NCBI GenBank assembly: GCA_023376005.1
Contig: CM042151.1
Coordinates: 74,398,054-74,462,053 of the forward strand
DNA length: 64,000 bases
Direction of reading: 5' to 3'
Source: Doryteuthis pealeii
Lineage: Eukaryota; Mollusca; Cephalopoda; Myopsida; Loliginidae
Part shown: piece by piece, positions 38,113 to 49,341 of the stretch
Layout: each line of letters opens with the position of its first letter
Position numbering within the stretch: the first letter of the stretch is position 1
Program-made: the position numbers and the translations under genes
Notes under the pieces: model-generated
What the model was told of the DNA's origin: nothing
The model's database searches: none
The model's input: the letters and a program-made list of their open reading frames with translations, nothing else

Positions 38113-38632
38113 AATTTCCATCGTTTTAAATACTCATCAACTCCTACATCATCTAGATTTTTCTGGACGAATGTGATTTTTTTATTCAACTCCTTAAATA
38201 CAAATTTAAACAAAAGAAAATATTACAAACACAAAGTCAATATTTCAAACAAACAAAATTTATTAAATACACATTAGTTTAAACTATACATTTTCACGAT
38301 TGTTTGATACGTCTGTAAATCTACAAAACTGTAGTTTTAATAATAAGAAACATCGTATTGCTAAAATACATTTTCTTAATGAAAAAATTGTAATTTGTGT
38401 TAAAAACGATAATTCTTAATTTCTATGATGATAATTGTACAAAATATTTCGATAAGTGAGGTACAATTAGTTTCTATATATTTCATGTCTATAAAAATAT
38501 ATAAAACGGAAATAAAAGAATGATTATATAAGAAAAATAAAGAATATTGAAATATTACGGAAAAGTATATAAATATATTTGAAATATCCGGGATATAAAA
38601 AGGGAAATAATTGTGCGATTACATGACAAAAA

Positions 38633-38636
<4 letters not shown>

Positions 38637-38686
<50 letters not shown>
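38637..38686. repeat. (TA)n microsatellite 3' of the Ala-rich gene
   Basis: About 50 bp of pure TA, 37 bp past the stop codon of the minus-strand gene. The same position holds (TA)n in copies B (45829-45881) and C (54630-54682). Confidence 0.95.
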
Positions 38687-38688
<2 letters not shown>

Positions 38689-38722
38689 TCGTTACAGAAC
38701 GTTCCCTTATAAAATTTTTAAA

Positions 38723-39712
38723 CTAAAAATAGCTGCCAAATATAGGGCAAATTTCTGGGCATATCTCTTCTATGTGTATAGAGAATTCGGCATAAGTGAC
38801 AAATGTCTTGCCACATTCAAAGCAAATGAATGGAGCCAAATCAGAATCAGCAGCAGCAGCAACATAATCAGGGATATCTGCAGCAGTAGAAGCAGTAGAA
38901 ACAGCTGTAGAAAAAGCAGCAGGTGGCAACAGCAACAGTAGAGCCCTAACAGCAGGAGGAGCAGCTGCAGCAAAAGCAGGCGGAGCAACAGTAGAAGCAG
39001 CAGCAGCAAAAGCAGCTGTAGAAAAAGCAGAAGGAGCAGCAGGCGGAGCAACAGCAACAGTAGAGGCCCTAACAGCAGGAGGAGCAGCTGCAGCAAAAGC
39101 AGGCGGAGCAACAGTAGAAGCAGCAGCAGCAAAAGCAGGATGAGCAGGGGCAACAGCAACAGTAGATGCACCAACAGCAGTAGAAGCAGCAAAAGCAGGT
39201 GGAGTAGGAGCAACAGCAACAGTAGAATCACCCATAGCAGTAAAAACAGGAGGTGGAGCAACAGCAACATTGGAAGCACCAACAGCAGTAGAAGCAGCAG
39301 CAGTAAAAGCAGGAGGAGCAGCAGGCGGAGCAACAGCAACAGTAGAAGCACCAAAAGCAAAAGTAAAAGTTGGAGCAGAAACAGGAGCAACATCAACAGG
39401 AAAAGCACCAAAAGCAGTAGCAGCAGCAGGACCAGGAGGAGTAGGGGGAGAGGCAACAGCAACAGTAGAAGTACCAACATCAGTTGAAACAGTTGCAGCT
39501 GCAGCAGCAGCAGCAGCAGCAGCAGAATGGGGAAGCAGAGGAACAACAGCAGCAGTTGAAGCAGGATTTGCATTTAGCAATGCTTCATTTTTTCGGTTTG
39601 ATCTACGTTCAGCTGGATTAATTTTTATCCCAGTAAGAATTGACAGAACAGTTGGAGCTTCGTGTATCCATTTGCTTTCTAAAATATCTCTTAGTTCATA
39701 AGTTATTGGCAT
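38723..39712 (-). CDS. Ala/Pro/Val-rich protein with C-terminal C2HC finger, intact (copy 3, 329 aa)
   Basis: An uninterrupted frame of 329 codons with the ATG at 39712. An in-frame TAA lies two codons upstream, and an intron acceptor 34 nt upstream (exon from 39746) supports this start. Residues 1-48 form the conserved module (MPITYELRDILESKW, VLSILTGIKINPAERR, NEALLNANPAS). Residues 60-290 are low-complexity: a ten-Ala run, then STVAVAPP-type repeats and about two of the 41-residue units seen five times at 55 kb. Residues 297-318 form one finger, C297-x2-C300-x12-H313-x4-C318, then PEICPIFGSYF and the stop. No signal peptide or membrane span is seen. Nucleic-acid or protein binding is only inferred from the finger. 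A short out-of-frame patch near residue 255 (ALLLLLPPA for ASTVAVAPP) is restored by a second indel. No known family is recognised. Confidence 0.75.
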   Translation of the reverse strand: MPITYELRDILESKWIHEAPTVLSILTGIKINPAERRSNRKNEALLNANPASTAAVVPLLPHSAAAAAAAAAATVSTDVGTSTVAVASPPTPPGPAAATAFGAFPVDVAPVSAPTFTFAFGASTVAVAPPAAPPAFTAAASTAVGASNVAVAPPPVFTAMGDSTVAVAPTPPAFAASTAVGASTVAVAPAHPAFAAAASTVAPPAFAAAAPPAVRASTVAVAPPAAPSAFSTAAFAAAASTVAPPAFAAAAPPAVRALLLLLPPAAFSTAVSTASTAADIPDYVAAAADSDLAPFICFECGKTFVTYAEFSIHIEEICPEICPIFGSYF

Positions 39713-39746
39713 CTTGTCTTATTTTAATATCCTTGTTTCTAAAAAC
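39713..39746 (-). other. 5' UTR end and splice acceptor of the copy 3 gene
   Basis: The minus strand reads ttttttctgtttgcag, then gtttttagaaacaaggat, then the ATG. The AG is at 39748-39747. The same arrangement at 2971, 16496 (plus) and 56013 shows a conserved 5'-UTR intron. Confidence 0.75.
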
Positions 39747-41097
39747 CTGCAAACAGAAAAAATAAATTTTATAATTAATTCAAACAAAATATTACATTAT
39801 CGGATATAGTGTTAAAAAAAGGTCTTAGGAATGTCAGAATCATCCTTTTTTGTTTTCATAAATCGATCAAGAACTTCTTCAATTCTAACTATTCACGAAT
39901 CATCAAAGGAACGCGAGTAATACGTCTCAAGACTACTTACTTGTTTATAGATTTCTATAAAAGAAACTGTTACCGTTATGATGATGCTTTACAAGGACTT
40001 GAAGGTCATGGTCTGTTAATGGTGACACTAATTATTTCAACATTGTCCCTCGGGTTTTGTTAGGAGATACATTTACACAATTTCTATTGATAATCTGCCT
40101 AGATTATGTACTAAACTGAAAAAAATACAAGTATATGATCTTCCCAAAGAAACCGTTACAATGATACTAAAATTAATTTAATGAAATCTAATGAAAGAAA
40201 TGGTATTTTACTGAAAAAAATAAGAAATAGATGATATCTCACGGAAACTATACTAATGCAGACTATACGAATGATATAACACTATGTGCAAATACACCAG
40301 CCCAAACCGAATCTCTGCTGCCTAGACTGGAGCAGATAGCAAGCGGCATTTGTCTCTACGTGAATTCAGATAAAACAGAGTCCATGTTTTTTCATCAAGA
40401 TAGCATCATCTTATTAAATGGCAGGCAACTGTAATTAGTAGTCCAGTTCATGAACATCGGCAGAAATATCTCATCTAATGAAAGGGATTCCACATAGACA
40501 TAGGCAAGTAAATGACTGCTCATAACAACCGGGGCATTTCAACTATCATCTTAAGGAGGAGATCTTAAGAGGTTAAGAAAAATACAACCAGAGAACCAGT
40601 TGATAAAAGAGTCAAAACAAGACCGATAGACAGAAATCCACACAGACCAAGTCATGAAGCAAGTAAGAAACTCAGAATCGTAAGAGAAATACAGAAAAAA
40701 CTGCTATTCAGTCAGACAAAATATATGCTAGGTAGAAGTAAGTACATACGAATATTAAGATTAAGTATGAAGAATACAACCACGGGTATCCCTCATACGG
40801 TAGGTACGTCGTATATCCAGACGGACATACAAGACAAGTATGCGTATGCTAAGGGTACAACAATACTAATTTTGCCCAATTATAGATATGCATAGAAGCT
40901 TGTCTACATAAATAGATATAAAAATATAAATAAGTGAATGAATAAAAATATAAGCACGTATATATAAATATCAAATTATAGAACTTTTGATGGTTTAATT
41001 GGTCACTTGCGGATCTGATCAGATATAGATATTATAGATTAAAAACACACACATGCACACGCACACGCACACATACACAGATACAGCCTACACACAC

Positions 41098-41103
<6 letters not shown>
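39747..41103. other. Upstream intron and flank of the copy 3 gene, with LINE fragment
   Basis: 39760-40230 and 40530-41100 match copy C (56020-56505 and 56790-57345). The open frame at 39809-40063 is present in both but has no recognisable domain and lies antisense in the intron region. The stretch before (TA)n at 41104 is CA-rich. Confidence 0.5.
40231..40525 (+). mobile_element. Non-LTR retrotransposon RT fragment (palm region), inside copy A
   Basis: Reads NADYTNDITLCANTPAQTES, LLPRLEQIASGICLYVNSDK and TESMFF, then a frameshifted QFMNIGRNISSNERD. This is the reverse-transcriptase palm region around the YxDD box. Here the box is YTND, so one catalytic Asp is lost. The same fragment lies in copy C at 56508-56790, so it predates that duplication. 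Confidence 0.8.

Positions 41104-41173
<70 letters not shown>
41104..41173. repeat. (TA)n-(GA)n compound microsatellite
   Basis: About 41 bp of TA followed by 29 bp of GA. The paralogue at 57350-57432 has a shorter TA and a longer GA part. Confidence 0.95.
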
Positions 41174-41177
<4 letters not shown>

Positions 41178-41632
41178 GTTTTTTTTTTCTATCTCATAAA
41201 TTTATATATGATATTCATATTTTTATTTTTAAATCGAAGATTTTATAAAAAGTCATTTGCTCAAAAGGGATCGTAATAACGTGTAAATTTAAGTAGGGAG
41301 ATAATAGTTTGTGTTATTAATAGTGCTTTAAAGTGTTGTATTTGCTTGGGCATTTTTTTAAGCTAGGTATTTCTAGTACCTACTCCCAGTTAACATGTGG
41401 GATCTATTATTTATTAAGTTCTTTGAACATCCTGTAAGACATTTTATGTAACAATTACCAAGAATAATTTATATCAATTACTGTTAATCTGAAGGTTATA
41501 TTAACTGTTTATTTTACGCTTTGCTACAAATTTAAATATATTTAAACGGGAAAGCTTATAGAATAATTTCATTTAGTTTATAATAACGTCACCAAAGTTA
41601 CAATATAATTAAAATCATTAATAAAAACGCAC
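41174..41632. repeat. GA-ended element arm and AT-rich block at the end of copy A
   Basis: Matches 57433-57897, including gttaacatgtgggatctatt and atttaaacgggaaagcttat. Homology with copy C ends at acatg (41631-41635), where the LINE piece begins. Confidence 0.75.
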
Positions 41633-41633
41633 A

Positions 41634-41811
41634 TGTCTCCTCTTCTCTATGTCCTCGCTTTGGAGCCCCTGCTCCGTAGGCTTAGGGAGGAGTCGGCAAA
41701 TCCGGTCCTGCGCGGAATCGTTGTTCCGGGCCCCGTTGGCGCCCAGGTATCCGCGTACGCTGATGACGTCACCGTGTTCGTGTCCAGGGTCGAGGACATA
41801 GTTGCTAATAA
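41634..41811 (+). mobile_element. LINE RT, 3' half of a split element (YADD box)
   Basis: Reads SPLLYVLALEPLLRRLREE, then GPVGAQVSAYADDVTVFVS, the RT palm with an intact YADD box of a Tx1/L1-like non-LTR element. It starts exactly where the 5' half at 47227-47998 stops, and both share tgtctcc. It ends near 41811, where segmental copy B begins (ctaaaacacatt). Confidence 0.85.
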
Positions 41812-44577
41812 CTAAAACACATTCTCTAATGCTAACATAAAATTTTAATGAGAAAATGTGTCGATACATTTTCATCCCAAATAAAACTGACCAACTTGGA
41901 ACAGGAAATAATAGAATATAATCATTGTAAACATTAAAGTAAAGGAAATGTTATGAATAAGAAACTGGATATTAATATAGAACCCCTGTTTTATATTAAT
42001 AATTAAAAAATATAGTCAATATGAATATAAAATTAATAAATAGATGCATAAAAAAAGATAAATGAATAATCTATTCAGGTGTAAATCTGCAGTCTGAAGT
42101 GTAAATTAGTTTTTATAAAACATACAATGTACTACAACAGTAGATTTAATACGTTTGGAAATTTCAATATCTTGTTAATGTTGTATATCAATACTTTGTA
42201 TACCCACATTGGGTATAAAAACGGTGAGAGAGTTCTCGATGATAGACAGAGACAGAGACTTACTTTAGGAGAGGACACGGTTTTACTTGATTACTTAATT
42301 TCTCTGGTTACTTGTTGCTGCTTCTTGCTGATTCTTGTAATTGCTATAGCCGACATCTTGTTGTCTAGTTGAATTCTAATTCTTCTGTTCTTTAAGTCTT
42401 CTAATGGCTTCTTGGGCCAATCATTGTTTTTATCTAAATGCACTAACAAGACTTTTTTCTTCCAAGTCGTGTGAATAATCAAACTCTGATTAAAACTATA
42501 TCTGTGTCTGTCATTGCGCTTTTCAAGGGCTCAAAATGTTATTAACAGTCAGTGATATTTTTTCATTAACCCCTCAATTCTAAATCTGACAGACCGATTA
42601 TAATTCCTAGCTACAGGCTGTTCACAATTTATGATTCTCATAAATTGTAACATACCATCTCACCTTTATTTTTAAATTCATCACTAGTTATCATAACTAG
42701 ACATGAATTTCTATTTATCTGCTTCTACAATACGAAGCACTAATTTATCAAGCCTATCTCTGCGCGCCGTGGATTGCATATATAAAATACATTTTAATGT
42801 TTTTTTACAAACACCACAGGGTCATCTGTAATCTCCTATACATAAAAACAAAATCACAGGAACCCTCAACACCAAAAGTAGGCACTTATCTATCTTCATT
42901 ATTTAATCATACACTAACCTTAACTGTCCGCGTTCGAACCCAGACATCCTCCACGACCCAAATGGTCCTGAAGACCATTCCAAAATCTTACCCCCTCCCC
43001 AAATTATTCCTAATAAAATACTTTGAGTAAGCAATTGGCTATTACTCCACATATTCGATTTTCGGAATTCCAAGGGAGCAGGAAAAGCGCCATTTTAATA
43101 TCGGACTCCCGGACGCCATCAAAATTATTCCGATCCATCGGAATCTCAAAAACACTGGAACGCAGAAACTATCTTCCGAAACTACAGTTACCCTCATCGG
43201 GACGTTCATCACGGTCCTATTCGTGAGATAGTGAGCTCTTTTTTAGGGCTACTTTCTTTACCATATACCCACAGATCCCTAACACAATTTGGCAACAAAA
43301 TCTTCAGATAGCCTGGCGTGAGGTCAGTCCCTAATACAACAAAATACAGCAAGTCAATACTACAAAAATTTATCATTCAAATTTCGAAAAATTTCCATTA
43401 CTTCTACGACCAACTCTTTGATTAACTTAAATTACCTTAAAATTTTCGGACAAAAAATTTCAAAAACGAACGTTTACCGATTACTAGTAAAAATGAAAAG
43501 CACAAAATCATTATTCATATCTAAAATTTCAAAGTTCCTTTTTGAAAAAATATTCCTCAATTAAATTCAAAAGTTTTTTTTAAAATATTCCAAAAGTCAA
43601 AAACCACAGGAAACCCCACACAATTCATCATCAATATCTAAAAGTTTCTTTAAAAAAAAACCTCTTCGATTAAATCAAAAAAAATTTCTTAAATATTGTG
43701 AAATTAAAAAATGACCGACAATGCACATTGTACCAAGTTGATAAAAAAATTTATTTTGGGCCATTTATTCTTCCAACAACGGTCGCTACTACCTGTAGGC
43801 AATGAGAGGAAAACATGAGAGAGAGGGATGAGAAAAAATCTGTTTCTCTCTTCCTCCTCTTTCTCCACTTTCTCTCTCTATCTGCTGCTTTTTGTTGATC
43901 TTCAAATGTGAGGAAAATTTTTTAATTTGTTGACTAACGTCAGCGTCTTGATTAAGGCTATGTGACGGCTCCCAGTTTTATACTACGTAGTAGTATAAAC
44001 TTTAACGATCAAACAAAAAGTAGCCCAACACAACTAAAAATTGAGACTCGCAAACATTTTGTTTTTCGGTAATAATTTATTTTTTTGCTTAATCCAACGA
44101 AATCCTGATGTAGGTCTATCTTAACAGACTGAAACACTGAACGTAGGCGTAATAAACATCATTCATTTATAAAAATTGTGTTTTTCAATATTTACAATAT
44201 AACATACTGTCGTATTTAATTCTATTTTTCTTCCCCACCCATATATATCGGTGTGTGGTGTGTGTTTTTAAATCGATAAAAAATTGTCACTTTTGTTGGC
44301 TACCCGTGTTTCACTTAGTTATGATCCAATCATCACATTAGCAATTAAACCATCAAATTATAATAATTTAATATATATGCATATAAATAATTGGGCCAAA
44401 TTACTATGTCGTCTTTAAACTGCAAACATTTTTTTATATAGAACTACCAAATTTTTAATGTGAATTTATGCACACAGTGAGATAGGTTTAAGAAACATTT
44501 TTCTTTTATTACTCATGGAGAAAATGGATTCTCTCATTCCAAGATAATATGAACATATAATTGGGAAACACACACAC

Positions 44578-44659
44578 ACACACACACTATATATATATAT
44601 ATCCTTATGTGTAACCTTCATTCAATAAGTGCATCTCTCTCCATCTAATTATATATATA

Positions 44660-44698
<39 letters not shown>

Positions 44699-44904
44699 AT
44701 AGTAATTATATTATGGTTTTTGGACTCATAACTTAAAGTTTCTTGTTATGCAATCCTCAGATGATCAAATGGTTGCGATCTTAAAAACCAGTAGTCAGAT
44801 TTGACTACTGGTTTAAAAAAAAAAAGTCAACGCCTCTGACGACGAATAACACCGAAAAAGTGTTATTCAGAAACCAATGTAGGACCGACTTTTAAATTGT
44901 ATTA

Positions 44905-44958
<54 letters not shown>

Positions 44959-44965
44959 TATATAT
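44578..44965. repeat. TA-rich tracts and half foldback element in copy B
   Basis: (CA)n/(TA)n at 44570-44600, (TA)n at 44655-44696 and 44910-44965. Between them lies the left arm of the 37461 foldback element, followed by a different sequence with the hairpin aataacac / gtgttatt at 44846-44866. Confidence 0.8.
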
Positions 44966-45918
44966 ACACTTATTGTATGAAGGCTACACACAAAGAATAT
45001 ATTTGAGGAAATTAAGATACATAAAAATTGATATCTAACGAGAGTTCGACACTCTCTAAAACTTGTTCGAACAATAATTGTGATGGCACTGTAACAAATC
45101 TCTTGGGCATTGTCCTTTGCGTGGCTAACATCGCTAACTGGGAGTGGGCATATTTGTGTCATGGCACAAGCTTATTTTCCCTACCAGAAAAGAAGCGTCG
45201 ATCCATAGTCTTGCCAAACTGGATAGCAAAGATAAAGAAGCGACAAATACTCTTGAGAAAAAATGCTTGCTGTTAAGGAGTATTTAAAATTTCCATCGTT
45301 TTAAATACTCATAAACTCCTACATCATCTAGATTTTTCTGGACGAATGTGATTTTTCTATTCAACTCCTTATATACAAATTTAAACAAAAGAAATATTAC
45401 AAACACAAAGTCAATATTTCAACACAAACAAAATTTATTAAATACACATTAGTTTAAACTATACATTTTCACAATTGTTTGATACGTCTGTAAATCTACA
45501 AAACTGTAGTTTTAATAATAAGAAACATCGTATTGCTAAAATACATTTTCTTAATGAAAAAATTGTAATTTGTGTTAAAAACGATAATTCTCAATTTCTA
45601 GATAATTGTACAAAATATTTCGAATAAGTTTCTATATATTTCATGTCTATAAAAATCCGGTAACAATAAACAATGCATATTCATGTATACATCATATAAA
45701 CGGAATAAAAGAATGATTATATAAGAAACATAAAGAATATTGAAATATTACGGAAAAGTATGTAAATATATTTGAAAATACGGGATATAAAAAGGGAAAT
45801 AATTGTGCGATTACATGACAAAAAGTGTATATATATAATATATAATATATATATATATATAATATATATTATATATATATATCATCGTTACAGAACGTTC
45901 CCTTATAAAATTTTTAAA

Positions 45919-46240
45919 CTAAAAATAGCTGCCAAATATAGGGCAAAATTTCTGGGCATATCTGTTCTATGTGTATAGAGAATTCGGCATAAGGCAAATG
46001 TCTTGCCACATTCAAAGCAAATGAATGGAGCCAAATCAGAATCATCACAGCAGCAACATAATCAGGGATATCTGCAGCAGTAGAAGCAGTAGAAACAGCT
46101 GTAGAAAAAGAAGGAGGGGCAGCAGGTGGATCAACAGCAACAGTAGAGGCCTAACAGCATGAGGAGCAGCTGCAGCAAAAGCAGGCGGAGCAACAGTAGA
46201 AGCAGCAGCAGCAAAAGCAGCTGTAGAAAAAGCAGGATGA
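45919..46240 (-). pseudogene. Ala-rich C2HC-finger family, C-terminal stub (copy 4)
   Basis: Starts (minus strand) inside the AFSTAAFAAAAST repeat at about 46240 and runs to the stop codon at 45919. It keeps the RA..PPA..FSTAVSTAS region and the Cys/His finger region, but an extra A at about 45946-45949 and other indels break the frame. The 5' three quarters of the gene are replaced by satellite; the junction shares tgag. Downstream (TA)n is kept. Confidence 0.8.
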
Positions 46241-46900
46241 GATGTCTGCTTTGAGGGGGGATGCCGACTGGATCGAGGCAGTTTTTGTGCGCCCACGTTA
46301 AAACGAGACCTTATGTCCAGCGATCATAAGTGGGATGAGAGCAAATAAACTTTATACTCGCCCGCCAAGTTCTGGATGAGAGGCAAATAACCTTTATACT
46401 CTGGGTCCAGTTGAGCTCAGGGCTATTCCCCTAGGCAATACCCTACCCACTTTATTTAAAGGCGCAGGGCTTGGTTATTGCCCAGCGCCTGAGGCATCAG
46501 CCCTTGAGGGGAATGCGACGGGATCGACGCAATTTTTATGCCCCAACCCATACAAGTAGGGTATGAGTAAATACCTACTTACCTAGACTACTCGGCCTAG
46601 TCGGGGATCCAGTGAGCTTCGACCGGTGAAGTACAATTAATAGCGCTGATGACAGGGTCTATACACCCAGGCAATACCTTCCCCGTGATTTAAAGGGGCA
46701 GGGCTGGGTTTATTTCCAGCGCCTGAGGCTCCCCCTTGAGGGGAATCCGATGGGATCGACGCATTTTTGTGCCTACCGCCTTGAGCTTTGGCTTGTGGGT
46801 TGGCCTCCACATCAAAATGTCCTTGTGTCACGACCTCATGAGTGGGATGAGAGGCAATATACCTAGATTAGAGAATACACTGATCAGATAGGCTGTTCCC
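46241..46900 (+). repeat. GC-rich satellite array fused to the copy 4 stub
   Basis: About 2.3 monomers of the 60.4-kb family. 46241-46900 matches 60830-61480 step for step, with more single-base deletions (for example gggaatgcgacgggatcgac for the longer form). Confidence 0.85.
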
Positions 46901-47226
46901 CCTACCTAAGTGAGAGCCATCCATGGCACTGCTGTTGGGGTTACTTTTGCGATCGTCTCAAATGTGGACGAATTGGAGTTGCTATTTCTACGTGCGGGTC
47001 TGCGTACGCGCTCACCCCGATAATCAATTCAATAAAAGATATTGAACTTCTCAATACTGGTAAAATATTACAGGTGATAAATGTGTCTACGTTGATAAAT
47101 ACATTCCTACATCGCTACATCTTTTTCCACGTTATAAACTAATATTTCTTCATGTCTGTGACTCTCAAACATTTAAAGAAAGCTGATAGATTTTTACGGC
47201 CCATTTTTCCATGTTGGTTATTAGAT
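46901..47226. repeat. Block shared with 61500-61840
   Basis: Contains ttgcgatcgtctcaaatgtg, gtctgcgtacgcgctcaccc and gactctcaaacatttaaaga, as at 61.5-61.84 kb. Homology stops at ttagatcga, where the LINE starts. Confidence 0.75.
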
Positions 47227-47998
47227 CGACTCGTGAGATTCGTGAAGCCTTTCGGCTCATTTCAGGCACGCTTTGCCGGTTGCCGAACCTCCCAGTGCAG
47301 GAGTTTCCACAGCTATTAGCCGACTTCCCCCGCCTTGAGGAGGCGGAAGCGGCTAGCTGTGAGGGGAGAGTGACGGATTGCGAAGTCCGTGACGCGTTGA
47401 AGCAGGTCGGCCTCAACAAAACGCCGGGGTTGGATGGTTTACCCTATGAAGTGTACTTGAGGATGTCGCACATTTTGTCCCTATTCTGACGGATGTGTTC
47501 AACAATTGGTTCGAGCGGGAGGGATCCCGACCCGTAACCAAAGTGTTGTATCACATTACTGAAGAAAGGCGGCAGGAATGTCTGGAGGGTTAGACGATTA
47601 CAGGCCCATAACTCTGCTAAAACACAGAAAGTTAAATATTTTGGCCCGGGTCCTAGCGAATCGCTTGCAGCTTGTCGTTGGGGATCTGATCGGACCCGAG
47701 CAGAACTACGCTGTGAAGGGAAGATCGATCAAAGACAATCTGCACTGATTCGTTACGATCCTAGAGGGTTTAAAAGACGACGAAAAAGCCGCGCTGATCA
47801 ATTAGATCAGTCCAAGGCATTTGACAGAGTAGACCACCGATTCCTGGCCACTGTTTGGAGACTGCCGGATTCAAAACCGGAGTTCCGCAGATGGATTAGC
47901 ATCCTGTATCGATCCCCTACGCAGTGGTACAGGTGAATGGGAAGCGCTCGTCAGTCTTCTCGATCGAAACGTTCGTCCGACAGGTTGCCCCTGTCTCC
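47227..47998 (+). mobile_element. LINE RT, 5' half of a split element
   Basis: The open frame to 47489 carries the pre-palm region of a Tx1/L1-like RT (GRVTDCEVRDALKQVGL, NKTPGLDGLPYEVY). Then, through frameshifts and stops, come ITLLKHRKLNILARVLANRL, GPEQNYAVKGRSIKDNL, NLDQSKAFDRVDHRFLATV (first catalytic Asp region) and the start of the VRQ..P-S loop. It ends at tgtctcc (47992-47998), the exact point at which the piece at 41634 starts. The fragment is decayed and not functional. Confidence 0.85.
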
Positions 47999-48290
47999 AC
48001 AGAGTCAAATTCATAAAACCTTTTCAGCACACAGGAATCGACTATACTGGTCACATATGGTTACAAGAAAATGGAAAATCAAGCAAGATTTATTTGCTAA
48101 TTTTTACTTGCATGAACATTCGGGCTATTCACATAGAACTGGTTCCAGATATGAGTACAGAGCCTTCATTCAAGCCCTGGTTAGATTCTGTAAGGTTCAT
48201 GGTGCACCCACGCACATTTAGAGTGACAATGCATGTTCCTTTAAATGGCTTTAGGTGGTGATATAGTTAAACACCATCATACAGGTCAAA
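47999..48290 (+). mobile_element. BEL/Pao-type integrase core fragment, frameshifted
   Basis: In one frame GIDYTGHIWL and FTCMNIRAIHIELVPDMST are visible, and in another FIQALVRFCKVHGAPTHI followed by SDNACSF. This is the D...D spacing region of a BEL/Pao retroelement integrase. A frameshift near 48150 and a stop before SDN break it. It directly abuts the LINE 5' half. No protease, RT or LTR pair is present. Confidence 0.75.
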
Positions 48291-48584
48291 CTACTCAAGC
48301 TAGCAAGAGACACTTCTTACCAGAGACAGATAAGTTCTCGCAAGAGCATTATTTGAAAGCCCCCTACATCTACACTATAGTATTGTACAATTTATAACAC
48401 ATTTGTAAACCACACATATACAATTTGTATGTGTGACATTACAAAATGTGTATTTCATTTGTATAAAGCCTTTGAGTTGTGTTTCATTACCTGTTGACTT
48501 TATCATTATCTTGTCTACGTAATTACCATAAGCTCATCATCTAATGCAGTGTTATAAATCCATAATTTATAAATCCATCATTGA
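48291..48584. other. Spacer, possible LTR remnant, no gene
   Basis: Contains tataaagcctttgagttgtg, a TATA-like start, downstream of the integrase piece. This could be a decayed LTR, but no second LTR is available for comparison. Confidence 0.25.
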
Positions 48585-49289
48585 ACGAGACATGAGCGCA
48601 CATATACGGGAGAGAAACCATACAAATGTAATACATGTAACCAATGCTTTACTAGGAAAAGCAGTGTAAAAACACATAAGCGCACACATACGGGAGAGAA
48701 ACCATACAAATGCGATATATGTAATAAATCCTTTATTCAGAAAAGCAATTTAATAGTTCATATGCGCCTGCATACTGGAGAGAATCCATTAAAATGTAAA
48801 ATGTGTAATGTCATATTTTCCCGAAAAAATCACTTAACTAATCACATGCGCACATGCCAAAGGACATACACGTGTGATGAATGTAACAAACGTTTTTTTC
48901 GCAAAGTTTATTTCATATATCATATGCGCAAACATACAGGAGAGACTCTATGGAAATGGAAATTATGTGAAAAATCCTTTTTTCACAAACGATATTTCAC
49001 ATATCATATGCGCACCCACGGAAATCAGCGGAAATTCGAATGCGTTTTATGTTACAAATCTTTTTCTCTAGAGGTTATATTAAAATGTCATCTTCGTTCA
49101 CATATCGACGAGAAAACATATAAATGCAATATATGTAAGAAAGGTTTTCTTTACAAAGAGTTTTTACGATATCATCAGGGCACACACCAAAAGACGAGAC
49201 ATTCAAATGCAATATGTGAAATACATTTTGACGAAAATTATTTTTTTCTCTTCGATCAGATGATTTTATCTGAAGCTTTTAAATATTAA
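48585..49289 (+). pseudogene. C2H2 zinc-finger gene, 5'-truncated copy (seven fingers open)
   Basis: The frame is open from just after a TGA at 48582 to the stop at 49289. No Met precedes the first finger; the first ATG (48762) lies inside a finger. Fingers in order: YKCNTCNQCFTRKSSVKTH, YKCDICNKSFIQKSNLIVH, LKCKMCNVIFSRKNHL (ending H-x3-C), YTCDECNKRFFRKVYF, a fifth with its first Cys changed to Trp (WKLCEKSFFHKRYF), FECVLCYKSFSLEVIL and YKCNICKKGFLYKEF, then a degenerate eighth and a short tail ending SEAFKY. Homology with copy A (33590-34260) begins abruptly at about 48588 and there is no acceptor-like sequence, so this is a truncated duplicate and not a complete gene. Confidence 0.75.
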
Positions 49290-49341
49290 TCCTTTTTCTT
49301 TCTTATATGATTAATTGAGTTTTAATTTTCCCTTTATTTCA

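Larger units (their letters stand above)
34345..41632. repeat. Segmental duplication, copy A
   Basis: Matches copy C (50640-57897) over almost its whole length and copy B (41950-46240) over its first part. It carries the intact 329-codon Ala-rich gene, a LINE fragment, and (TA)n and (GA)n tracts. Its left end is rearranged: the block caatactttgtatacccaca is moved ahead of the block ending gcag, and the zinc-finger exon joins directly at a shared tttcaa. 35470-35720 holds an extra local duplication (ctatcttcattatttaatc twice) not found in B or C. No other gene is seen at 34.3-38.6 kb. Confidence 0.9.
41812..46240. repeat. Segmental duplication, copy B (truncated)
   Basis: Matches copy C from 50491 to about 55043, with many one-base deletions and a deletion of about 105 bp near 43995. 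It shares with C, and not with A, the right side of the element at 44.7-44.9 kb. It contains no intact gene: the Ala-rich gene is cut at 46240 and the 45.0-45.3 kb frame is broken. The open frames at 42127, 42797 and 43023 have no family signature. Confidence 0.9.

Noticed and set aside
40755..40855. Tyr/Gly-rich short frame (GYPSYGRYVVYPDGHT) suggestive of a structural protein such as reflectin
   Set aside because: Only about 34 codons between stops, no reflectin-type Met/Asp motif, no start or splice signal. Present in A and C only because of the duplication.
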